Below the pieces are notes generated by a model. It was not told the origin of the DNA, made no database searches, and saw nothing but the letters and a program-made list of their open reading frames with translations. Shown here one piece after another: positions 1 through 7,600 of a stretch of 20,097 bases of DNA (the first letter of the stretch is position 1; each line of letters starts with the position of its first letter). A program made the translations under genes and the position numbers. This stretch comes from CAYLRF01 sp964385995 (GTDB taxonomy: Bacteria > Bacillota > Clostridia > Lachnospirales > Lachnospiraceae), in assembly GCA_964385995.1 (NCBI GenBank), contig CAYLRF010000031.1, positions 1 to 20,097 on the forward strand. The letters run 5' to 3'.

Positions 1-622
1 GGCAGACTTCGGGCGCGATCTTAAACGGAGTCTCGGTAGAGAATACAACCTTCAGTTCTTCCACTTCTCTTTTTCTCAGCTCGCGGCGCATAACCTTCGC
101 CACCGGACAGCCGTAAGTGTCATAGATATCCGCGACGCGAAAAGCGGTGGGATCAAGCCGGTTTCCCGTACCCATGCAGCTGATTATCCGCACTCCCCGG
201 TTACGGGCGTTTACGGCGAGTTCTATCTTCGCGGTAATCGTATCCACGGCGTCGATTATGTAATCATATACGGAAAGATCGAGCATCTTTGCCGTATCCG
301 GAAGGTAAAACATCCTGTGACACGTAACGAGCGCGTCCGGATTTATGTCGCGGATACGTCTCTTTGCCACTTCCGTCTTATATTCGCCGAGCGTGCCGCA
401 TGTAGCGTAAAGCTGCCTGTTCAGATTGGTCACGCTTACCGTGTCATGGTCGATCAGATCTATCGCCCCGACCCCGGATCTTACGAGCGCCTCGACGGCA
501 TAGCTTCCCACTCCCCCGAGCCCGAACACGGCGACACGGCTCTTCGCAAGCTTTGCCAGCGCTTCTTCTCCGATAAGAAGGCGTGTTCTTGAAAATAAAT
601 CCTCACCGCCAACGCTCATCAT
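1..622 (-). CDS. tcdA: tRNA threonylcarbamoyladenosine dehydratase TcdA, 3'-truncated by window edge
   Basis: E1/ThiF-like ATP-dependent enzyme that cyclises N6-threonylcarbamoyladenosine at position 37 of tRNAs to ct6A; cytoplasmic. The visible 207 residues contain the Rossmann nucleotide-binding motif GLGGVGS (about residues 34-40), an acidic residue after the second strand (DLIDHD, 55-60), the family signature NLNRQLYAT (66-74) and a downstream RRELRKR segment (about 179-185) typical of TcdA/CsdL rather than of MoeB or ThiF. The C-terminus runs off the window. Two adjacent ATG codons (622 and 619) are possible starts, preceded by a GGGGCGG purine-rich stretch. The gene lies about 200 nt beyond the last secretion-locus gene on the same strand and has its own candidate promoter at 734-762, so it is probably a chromosomal flanking gene and not part of that locus. 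Confidence 0.93.
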   Translation of the reverse strand, partial: MMSVGGEDLFSRTRLLIGEEALAKLAKSRVAVFGLGGVGSYAVEALVRSGVGAIDLIDHDTVSVTNLNRQLYATCGTLGEYKTEVAKRRIRDINPDALVTCHRMFYLPDTAKMLDLSVYDYIIDAVDTITAKIELAVNARNRGVRIISCMGTGNRLDPTAFRVADIYDTYGCPVAKVMRRELRKREVEELKVVFSTETPFKIAPEVC

Positions 623-686
623 ATTCCGCCCCGCTTTCGTGACCGCTTACCGCAGAACATACGGCGAAACCGGCTCAGAGATTTTT

Positions 687-736
687 TATCATCTCGCGCC
701 GATACCATTGTGTAATCATTTCGCGTCGACACCATT
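687..736. repeat. Two-copy 27-bp direct repeat upstream of tcdA
   Basis: Copy 1 (687-709) and copy 2 (714-736) share the pattern ATCAT(C/T)TCGCG(C/T)CGA(T/C)ACCATT, differing at about three positions, with a 27-bp period. The second copy overlaps the candidate -10 box of the tcdA promoter. Function unknown; this is one of several short tandem duplications in the window. Confidence 0.7.
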
Positions 737-762
737 TTGATCTATTTACGACGTTATGTCAA
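734..762 (-). promoter_or_regulatory. Candidate sigma-A promoter for tcdA
   Basis: On the minus strand, a perfect -35 box TTGACA (757-762) is followed after exactly 17 nt by CAAAAT (734-739), a 4/6 match to TATAAT. This predicts a start near 727 and a leader of about 105 nt before tcdA. The -10 is imperfect, so the call is moderate. Confidence 0.5.
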
Positions 763-819
763 TCCCGGGTGGCGGCGCTATGACACTGCGGTGGGGCCGG
801 ACGTCGGGGCCCGGGACGA

Positions 820-1113
820 TTACTGCCTAAACTGCCTCGCGATGCCTTGATCGGTTTCTTCCAACATGGCCGCCGTCTTATCAAGTGTCGAGGCGATCTC
901 GCGTATCAGCTCCTCCACCCGCGTAAATCCCGGTTTTAATTCCTGATATCTGGCCGCGTAAGATTCGCTCGCGCGTCCTTCCCATTCTCCCGAAAGCCTC
1001 ACAAGAAGCGTATCCATACGGCGGATTACACCGTTTACGGTATCCGCCTCGGCGCGATATTCTCCCGCTCTTACCCGCATTTGATCCGGCGTGATTCTTA
1101 TTTGATTTGACAT
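820..1113 (-). CDS. WXG100 family protein (EsxA-like type VII secretion substrate)
   Basis: A 97-residue helical-hairpin protein of the WXG100 superfamily, the small dimeric proteins exported by type VII systems that also act as partners for larger effectors. The turn motif is W-E-G at residues 44-46, with amphipathic helices on both sides (DQMRVRAGEYR before, SYAARYQELKPGFTRVEEL after). The C-terminal export-type signal is degenerate: MLEETD occupies the place of the usual YxxxD/E, so the tyrosine is missing. The ATG at 1113 is preferred because GGGGAAAGGAAC lies at good spacing before it; longer in-frame extensions run through the probable promoter. It is the last gene of the minus-strand array, with 179 nt in front of it holding a candidate promoter, suggesting expression partly independent of the apparatus genes. 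Confidence 0.88.
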   Translation of the reverse strand: MSNQIRITPDQMRVRAGEYRAEADTVNGVIRRMDTLLVRLSGEWEGRASESYAARYQELKPGFTRVEELIREIASTLDKTAAMLEETDQGIARQFRQ

Positions 1114-1170
1114 ATTAAGTTCCTTTCCCCTTCGAATTCCTTTTCGGACGGCACTTGTCCGTTTCCCGCA

Positions 1171-1197
1171 ATTATACATCCGTAAGCGACATGTCGA
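1171..1197 (-). promoter_or_regulatory. Candidate promoter of the WXG100 gene
   Basis: The minus strand has a perfect TATAAT (1171-1176) and a near-consensus TCGACA -35 (1192-1197) separated by 15 nt, which is shorter than optimal. The predicted start near 1164 gives a leader of about 50 nt before the ATG at 1113. A separate promoter would fit a small, highly expressed substrate. Confidence 0.45.
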
Positions 1198-1292
1198 CTT
1201 GAGAGTTACCCGCCAATGCGCAACCGTCACCTCCTCCGTATCCGTGGAAGGAAGGCGACGGCGTTATCGGGCAAATACGTTCGCGAACATCC

Positions 1293-1562
1293 TCACGGCG
1301 GACGCGGACGCGCGGTCATTTCTTCGATGGCGGCGCTTATCCTTTCCCGAGCGTTAATCAGACCGCGGTAAGCGCGTATAAAGTCGTCTCCTTCGATGAT
1401 CTTTTTCATATCCGCGCAGCAGCGATTAAGCAGTCTTATTTTCCCGCACCGCCTTTGAAACGATAAAAGCGCCTCCTCACTTCTTTGGCGGCTTTCGTCC
1501 AGTCTGAACCTTAACCTGTCGATTTCGGATCTTAAATCCTCTAACGTCTCTATATCTTTCAT
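1293..1562 (-). CDS. Small coiled-coil protein, putative type VII partner
   Basis: An 89-residue, highly charged, almost wholly helical protein. A heptad-like N-terminal stretch (residues 1-35, LEDLRSEIDRLRFRLDESR) is followed by a second helix rich in Arg, Leu and Cys and a short Pro/Arg-rich tail. I recognise no named family. Its size and helical-hairpin appearance resemble the small coiled-coil proteins encoded with LXG toxins, but no family signature proves this. The ATG at 1562 (AAAAGG and AGG upstream) is preferred over a GTG at 1607 that lacks a good ribosome site. It lies between the 232-aa orphan gene and the WXG100 gene; the 228 nt in front of it show no convincing promoter. Confidence 0.6.
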   Translation of the reverse strand: MKDIETLEDLRSEIDRLRFRLDESRQRSEEALLSFQRRCGKIRLLNRCCADMKKIIEGDDFIRAYRGLINARERISAAIEEMTARPRPP

Positions 1563-1790
1563 GGTAACCTGTGCCTTTTCTGCCGTTCGGGCAGCTAAAT
1601 CGCCCACGGCCGCTTTTCATGTCTTCGTTACGTCCGTTTTCCTTCTTTTCCTGCGGCAAAGCGTCTGAAGAAGACCTTCCGTCACTGCCGCCTGTATCAT
1701 GTCACGATACCTAAGATAGAAACTCTTGATCCGCAGCAAGCCTGTATGCGACAAAAGGCTGTCCGAAAAATCAAATCCGCGGGCTGTCGC

Positions 1791-2489
1791 TTAATAAAAG
1801 ACCTTCACTTTCATGCCGAGTGCGGATGACATTCGGCTCTCCATTTGCGCCGCCAAATCGGACAAAAACCCCAGCTTTTTCTTCTCCTTTAATCCGCTTA
1901 CGATATTGCCGGCATTGTCATAATCAGGTACATAATAAATTCCGAGAACGAGCGCGTCGCACGGAGCGATATTTACCTGAAACGCCCCGATATCATATGC
2001 CGTCTCATACGGGCCCCCGGCCTCGTCCCCGTGAACCCGTATCACCGCTTTCACGGTGCGCTCCACCATCGACATGAGCTCATCGGTGGCGGCAATCCTG
2101 TTATCGCGCGTTTGATTTCTAATGAGAGATAAATCGCCCTCCGTAAGGCGTCCGACGTGAACCTTGTTTCGAACGCATATGTTTTTGCGCCCGAAGCCGC
2201 CTCTTTTCATGTAAGCGTTCGTCGTATCGGCAGCGAAATGATACGCCGACTTGTCAATGAGTTCCTGATATTCGTTAAGGCCTGCCCTTTCACACAGATA
2301 GGCGTCAAGAAGCGCCGTATACGCCGCCTCGATCGTCCGATAATCTCTCTCTCGCGCACGGCTGTCGTCGGGCGTGCTTTTAAAAAAGACGTTCGCCTTA
2401 GGGTGATAATCTCCCTCGCGCACACGGCTGTCATCCTGCTTGCGCGGTATGAGCCCGGATAAATCGTAAGTTTCCCGTTTAAAATCCAT
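1791..2489 (-). CDS. Hypothetical protein following the cysteine-peptidase candidate; possible immunity or chaperone
   Basis: A soluble 232-residue protein without signal peptide or membrane segment. I do not recognise the family. The N-terminus holds a duplicated decapeptide, DDSRVREGDY (19-28) and DDSRARERDY (41-50), 22 residues apart. The middle is helical (about 55-90). The C-terminal half is a mixed alpha/beta domain (130-232) with a hydrophobic strand ALVLGIYYVPDY and a final amphipathic helix ending in KVKVFY. It starts 13 nt after the stop of the peptidase-like gene, with a GGGTGGGAAA ribosome site, so the two are almost certainly co-transcribed. That position is typical of an immunity protein or effector-specific chaperone, but this is inference from context only. 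Confidence 0.72.
   Translation of the reverse strand: MDFKRETYDLSGLIPRKQDDSRVREGDYHPKANVFFKSTPDDSRARERDYRTIEAAYTALLDAYLCERAGLNEYQELIDKSAYHFAADTTNAYMKRGGFGRKNICVRNKVHVGRLTEGDLSLIRNQTRDNRIAATDELMSMVERTVKAVIRVHGDEAGGPYETAYDIGAFQVNIAPCDALVLGIYYVPDYDNAGNIVSGLKEKKKLGFLSDLAAQMESRMSSALGMKVKVFY
2340..2435 (-). repeat. Intragenic duplicated decapeptide (66-bp period)
   Basis: Encodes DDSRVREGDY and DDSRARERDY, 8 of 10 residues identical, at residues 19-28 and 41-50 of the 232-aa protein. The conservation is also clear at the DNA level, indicating a fairly recent duplication. Confidence 0.75.
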
Positions 2490-2502
2490 TTTCCCACCCC
2501 GC

Positions 2503-3588
2503 CTAGTATCTCACCTGCTGAAACGATATCCTGTCAAATGTCCTTTTCGGATTCAGGTAATATTTTTTGCCCCATGAGGAAACCACATATCTTCCGTCGT
2601 CCGTGACTCCGGTGACGGTCATGGCGTGGCCGCCCTCTCCCCAATATTCGAGCGCTCCGCCCGAATCTTCCAAAATAACGGGAGATACGGCCACTATGAG
2701 CATCCCGTCCTCCGTAAGTTCACCGTAATTTTCCGGCGTCACCTCTATGTCGCATACCACATCCGTCTTTATGCCATGTTCACCCAGATATTTCTCCCAA
2801 AACACCTCCCGTTCATCCGCGGTCGTTCCGCTCTGCCCGGAATCATCCTCCGAGCAATAAAGATCCACTATAAGAGCGTTGTAATTCAGTTCGCCGTCCT
2901 TATACATCGGAAAACCGAATTTCTCCTCAAAACGCGCCTGTCTGCACGCATATTCATTAAACAGTGTATTGCACAGCGCGACATATCCGCAGCCTTCGGC
3001 ATTCAGTCTCTTTAAAAACTCCAGTACCTCTTTGTCGGTAAAACGCGGATGATAGCGCCTCACGATATTTTCTATTTCCTCATCCTGATATACCCGCATC
3101 GCCGACCCCTGATCGCCGCCGTATGATCCGATATCATCAAAAATAAACGCCGCCTCAGGTATCCCCGAAAGAAAACCCTCGCGCATATTTCTCCGCGAAG
3201 CGATAAACCCGCGAAGATCCCTCTTAAGCACGGCCGCGTCCCCGCCCTCGGACAGGCTTGCCGTAAGATGGCGAATCGCGCCGATTAACAGCTCTGTCTC
3301 TTCCGTAAGAGTTCGAAAACGCTCGCCGTATCTGTCGCTTAGTATGTTTACTTCGGCGAAAATTCTCTCAATCCCCTCTTCGGTGACGTTTCTCATATCA
3401 ATGATCTTTTTGTGATAACTGCTCAGATCGTCGAGATAATGACTGATATTTAATATGCCGATCCACTGTTCAAACTCATACCAAAGATCGCCGATCCTGT
3501 CTGTCGCAGCGCACCACCTGTCATCCGCCGCCTCTTTTGCCAGTGCGCAAAGCTCATCATAAGCGCGTTTGCTGAAATCTCTTTCCAT
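2503..3588 (-). CDS. Papain/C39-like cysteine-peptidase candidate with helical N-terminal domain; putative type VII effector
   Basis: A 361-residue protein without a signal peptide. Residues 1 to about 125 are helical and charged, as in N-terminal domains of type VII substrates. Residues about 190-361 carry the hallmarks of a papain-like fold: GCGYVALCNTLF with candidate nucleophile Cys200 at the start of a helix, GGHAMTVTGV with candidate His321 on a strand, then DDGRYVVSSWGKKYYL, where SSWG (337-340) occupies the place of the papain NSWG motif. The third catalytic residue is therefore Ser337 in place of Asn, or comes from elsewhere (Asp330/Asp331 are nearby). Seen: motifs and order. Inferred: peptidase activity and export. 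It lies between two small helical-protein genes and the 232-aa orphan within the secretion array. The ATG at 3588 follows a GGAGG site. It could instead be a transglutaminase or deamidase of the same fold. Confidence 0.75.
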   Translation of the reverse strand: MERDFSKRAYDELCALAKEAADDRWCAATDRIGDLWYEFEQWIGILNISHYLDDLSSYHKKIIDMRNVTEEGIERIFAEVNILSDRYGERFRTLTEETELLIGAIRHLTASLSEGGDAAVLKRDLRGFIASRRNMREGFLSGIPEAAFIFDDIGSYGGDQGSAMRVYQDEEIENIVRRYHPRFTDKEVLEFLKRLNAEGCGYVALCNTLFNEYACRQARFEEKFGFPMYKDGELNYNALIVDLYCSEDDSGQSGTTADEREVFWEKYLGEHGIKTDVVCDIEVTPENYGELTEDGMLIVAVSPVILEDSGGALEYWGEGGHAMTVTGVTDDGRYVVSSWGKKYYLNPKRTFDRISFQQVRY

Positions 3589-3690
3589 CCCGCCCTTTCC
3601 TCCCGGAACAATCCTGCCCCCTGATATCCTGACATCATGTAACGGTTATGTGCACATGCCATACCGCGATCATTACAGGCCTTCTTCTCA

Positions 3691-3975
3691 TCAGTACAGA
3701 AAGCTGTCCGTCTCGTCAATGTGTTTGATAAATGACTCGCACAGCATCCGTATGCAGCCCGCGTCTCTTTCCATCTCACCGCGCAGCATACGGGCGCAGT
3801 CGGTAAACCTTGTCAAAGCCTCGGCCGCCTCGCCTTTTACCAACGCCTCGGCCCTAATATCCCCAAGTATCTCCGTATATCGTGTAAACGCGTCCTCAAG
3901 CTTAATTCCCTCTTCTTCCCGCGCGCTTCCCACCTTCAGCACATAATCGTCATCTATTATCAAATCCCGATCCAT
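3691..3975 (-). CDS. Small helical WXG100-like protein lacking the WXG motif
   Basis: A 94-residue acidic protein with two long predicted helices (about 20-45 and 52-88) separated by EALVKGEAAEAL, which occupies the position of the WXG turn but has no tryptophan. The second half (FTDCARMLRGEMERD, then FIKHIDETDSF) resembles the second WXG100 helix. This is resemblance by eye, not a family match. The gene sits immediately before the cysteine-peptidase candidate (102 nt between), so it may be a co-secreted partner or adaptor. The ATG at 3975 has GGAAG about 12 nt upstream, a loose site, and the DNA in front of it is the degenerate repeat tract. Confidence 0.65.
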   Translation of the reverse strand: MDRDLIIDDDYVLKVGSAREEEGIKLEDAFTRYTEILGDIRAEALVKGEAAEALTRFTDCARMLRGEMERDAGCIRMLCESFIKHIDETDSFLY

Positions 3976-4006
3976 AAATTTGCCGCTGCTTCCTTTCCCG
4001 CTCTTT

Positions 4007-4260
4007 GCGTTCCGTCTCGGGCTGTACGTATTTCCCCGAGCTTTCCACTCCCACGCGGTTCGCGTATTCCCCTGTTTTTTCGTATCTCCCGTGCTTCGTG
4101 TAATTTCCCCACCTTTTCGTACTTCCCCCTCGATTTACGGCTCTTTACGACCTCCGCGTTCCGTCTCGGGCTTTTGCGTATCATCTCAGGCCTCACGTAT
4201 CTTCCCGAGCTTCACAGTTCCCTGCACTTAAGTATTTCCACGAAATTATGCGTATTCCCC
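4007..4260. repeat. Degenerate CGTATTTCCCC repeat tract filling the 3976-4327 intergenic region
   Basis: This 352-nt gap between two small helical-protein genes holds about eight diverged copies of CGTATTTCCCC (minus strand GGGGAAATACG), near 4027, 4063, 4081, 4097, 4118, 4196, 4231 and 4251. It also holds an exact 17-bp repeat (GCGTTCCGTCTCGGGCT at 4007-4023 and 4156-4172). Some copies extend into a shared GAGCTT block. An open frame crosses the tract on the minus strand, but its product is low-complexity Arg/Lys/Gly/Glu and overlaps the next gene, so I do not call it coding. No clear promoter or terminator is seen. Confidence 0.7.
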
Positions 4261-4327
4261 GCGGCTTTCCTTCCATGAAAGCCCTCGCCGACACATCAGG
4301 CGCGGTACCCACGACTGACAGCGGCGC

Positions 4328-4603
4328 TTATTCCCGACGCAGCGCGAATGCTATGCTCTCATCCGTTTCGCCGGCTTTCTTGTCTATATCCTCAAATAAC
4401 GCGATCGAGGTCTCTATAAGTTTCGCGAAAACCTCACGCACGCCAAGATACGTCCTGTCGGCTTCATTTACGGACAAAATGACTTTTCCCGATCCTCTTA
4501 CGGCAACCGGTTTGTCCCGCGTACGCAGGATATCATTATGAAGTTCGCGAAGCTTAACTATGTTTTCACGCAACGAATCGCGGTTTATAACTATCTCTTC
4601 CAT
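4328..4603 (-). CDS. Small helical protein next to the secretion ATPase, putative type VII component or substrate
   Basis: A 91-residue protein with an N-terminal helix (SLRENIVKLRELHNDILR, about 10-27), a short basic/Gly segment (KPVAVRGSGK, 31-40) and a long second helix (VREVFAKLIETSIALFEDIDKKAG). Overall it has the two-helix shape of WXG100-like substrates, without a WXG motif. I do not recognise a named family. The ATG at 4603 follows AGAAGGA at good spacing. The gene starts 88 nt after the ATPase stop codon, and the short spacer shows no strong promoter, so co-transcription with the ATPase is likely. Confidence 0.68.
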   Translation of the reverse strand: MEEIVINRDSLRENIVKLRELHNDILRTRDKPVAVRGSGKVILSVNEADRTYLGVREVFAKLIETSIALFEDIDKKAGETDESIAFALRRE

Positions 4604-4691
4604 GGTTTCCTTCTTCTCTGAAGCGCTTTTATGCGTCGGCAGGACGCCTCAGAAAGCTTATCTTCAAACTTTCCCTCTTTCGGCACAGACT

Positions 4692-7600
4692 TCATGCGCT
4701 GTCGTCCACATCTGACAATTTTTTATAAATTACACGCGCCGTCTCCCCACGCGTTTCGGGAAGCTTAATCCTTTTTACGGTGTTCCCGCCGATAAAGCAG
4801 CAATCTCCGATATTCGGCGTCTTTCTATATTCTCTTATGAGCGCGAACGGCAAATCGACGAATTTCATGTCCCGAAGATCCTCAAAGTAAAGGATTGACC
4901 CCGAGTCACGCGCCATCCTTATGACCTCAGGCGCCGCGTATGTAAGAGAACTGTTTTCTATCCCCCAGATAATCGCGCATACTCCCAGACTTTTATATTT
5001 GCCTACTATGTCTCTGTAACGAAGCAGTGTCTGCGCGTCTCCCGAGATCTCCTCCGCGGCATCTCGCCCGTTTAGCATGAACAGTATAAATTGATCCTCA
5101 TCCGACCTTATCGTCGTCCGCGCGGCGGCGTCCTCATATCGGCCTTTTAAGACCCTCCATACATCTTCCGTTACCTTCGCCGCCGTGCCCGGAAGATATT
5201 CGTACATCTTCGTGTATTTACGCCCCCGAAGGCTCGCCATTTTTTGTCTTACGTCATCGGCAGCGTATATCAGAACTCCTCCCGGATGCAGCTTTTCCGT
5301 CATATCCGCGATGGCGCGAAGGCACAGAATTTGCCGGCTCTCATCTCCCCCGCACAGCGCGAGCTGACCTATACGCATAAGATCGACGGCAAACGGCGCG
5401 ACTGTCTCGTAATCCATACCGAGGATCGTTTCACCTTTCCCCGGCTTATCGGTCGTCTTTAAACCGCGTTTATATTCTTTTAACAGCGTATCGACATCCG
5501 TCCTTTCCGGCATGACGGGGACAGGCGGCGCGGCAAGCGGAGCGTATTTCGCGTTAACATTTCCGATAAATGAGTTAATCGCCTCCGTCATATTCTCATC
5601 CGCTCCGAATGAGAGATACGCCTGACACTTTAAGATATCCTGCCCCACACGTACCAGACAGCGACCGGGTATCTTATCCGCGCACACGGATCCCGCTCGA
5701 GGGAGCGCATTATCTTCCGATCTGTCATCGCCGCAAAGCGAGATTCGGCACGAAAAACATGACAGATACTTAAATCCGGGTTCCGCGGCCCTCGGGCAGG
5801 CCGACACTATGCTTATGCCGACTCCGGCGCCGTCGCGGCAAAGTCTGAGGAAGCTGTCGTCATCCTGAAAATAAAGCTCCGTAAGCGCGGTCATATTGTC
5901 AATGATAACGACGATTAACGGCATATCTTTGCGGCCTGCCCTGACATACGCCTCATATGAAACCGCCCCCGCCGAAATGAGTTTTTCCCTGCGCTCAGAT
6001 ATCTCACGCGAAAGTAATTTCATGAGATTTTTTAATTTCTCATCCTCATTTTGCGTGACTACTCCGCCCACATGACAAAGTTCCTCAAACGATCGCAAAA
6101 ACATCGACCCGAAATCTATGATATACATATACGCCTCGGTCGGAAGGCAAGAAGCGGCTATGCTTCTTATCACCGACTGAAGGATGTTTGTCTTCCCGGA
6201 TCTTAAAGGGCCTGTTATAAGGACGTTATTTCCCGTAAGATTTACGATATATTCTCCCTGCCTCCTGTGATCCGGATCGTCATAGATACCTATACGGACG
6301 CGTGGCAACGCGGGCCGTCCGATATCTCCTGTCAGAGTCGGAACGATCACTGTCTCATCCTCGAACCTCACGTTTTTACTTGTCCGCGTCTCGACACTTG
6401 CCGCCTCATCCGCGAACCTCACGTTTTTACTCGTCAGCGGCCCGGCACCTGCCTCCTCATCCGCGGTCCTGTCTTCCTCCGGAAATGCTATCTTTCTTCC
6501 CAACGGCGGCAGACAGATCTCCGGAAGCCTTCGGATGTGTTCCCTCTCACAGAAAGATTTTATGCGCTTTATAACCGCGTTCAGCTGACTTGCGTCACCG
6601 TCTTTCGTTTCCTTTTTCTCTTTCACATACACGGGTACCCTCTCTGCCGATCCGGTCAGTCTGTAAACCGTAAATGCCCTCTCTGCTCCTTCGTTCTCAT
6701 TTTCGGGCGCGTTGCAGTACGCCGACTGAAAAAGCTCGAAAATCTCGTTATTTCCGACTTTAAGGTATGCTCTTCCCGTCTCCCTTATCTCGGACGCGAG
6801 CGGAGACCTTAAGACCTCGCTGCTGTCTTCGCGGCTCTGCACCTTAAGGCAGAGCTTAAAATGACAGTTCCCCCAGATCTGCTCATCGACCTGCCCGGAC
6901 GGTTTTTGAGTCGCGAGTATGAGATGAATCCCGAGACTTCTCCCTATGCGGGCCATGGAGATAAGTTCCTTCATAAACTCGGGATGACTTACCTTAAGCT
7001 CCGCGAACTCATCCACGATCACGATAAGGTGCGGCATGGCGATTAACCGGTCATCGGCGTGACGTCTTCTTATGTACTCATCTATGTGATTTACGCCCTC
7101 TTTCGCGAATATCAGCTGCCTTTCGGTTATCTGCGCCCTCAAGGATCTTAAGAACCGCTCCGTCTCATCTTCGTCGATGTTGGTCAGCGTCCCGATAAGG
7201 TGCGGCAGATCGCGAAGCCTGTTTGTCATACCGCCGCCTTTAAAATCTATAATCACGAATGACACATCATACGGATGAAAGCAAACGGCCATCGAAAGCA
7301 CATATGTCGTAAGAAGCTCCGATTTTCCCGAACCCGTCGTGCCCGCCACGAGACCGTGAGGCCCGTGAGCGCCGTCATGCACGTCAAGGCTCACAATTTC
7401 CGACCGTGAAACGCCTATCGGCGCCGACATGGATTTTGTGACATCGCCCTTTCGCCACATCCGGCCGATATCAAGTTCCGACACCGACCCTATGCCGAGC
7501 ATTTCGAAAAATGACAGTTTCTTTGTGAGATCCGCCTCCAGCGATATCTCCTCCGCTCTTACGGGGGCGAGTGCGCGGACCATCATATGCGCGTCATCGT

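Noticed and set aside
780..820. GC-rich palindromic stretch after the WXG100 stop as a terminator
   Set aside because: Several overlapping CCCGGG/GGGGCC pairings are possible, but none has a following T-run.
1757..1797. Possible terminator after the 232-aa gene (GCGACA/TGTCGC arms)
   Set aside because: The 6-bp stem encloses a loop of about 30 nt and no T-run follows at the right place.
3960..4196. Minus-strand open frame of 78 codons, Arg/Lys/Gly-rich
   Set aside because: It simply translates the degenerate repeat tract, overlaps the start of the next gene and has no convincing ribosome site.
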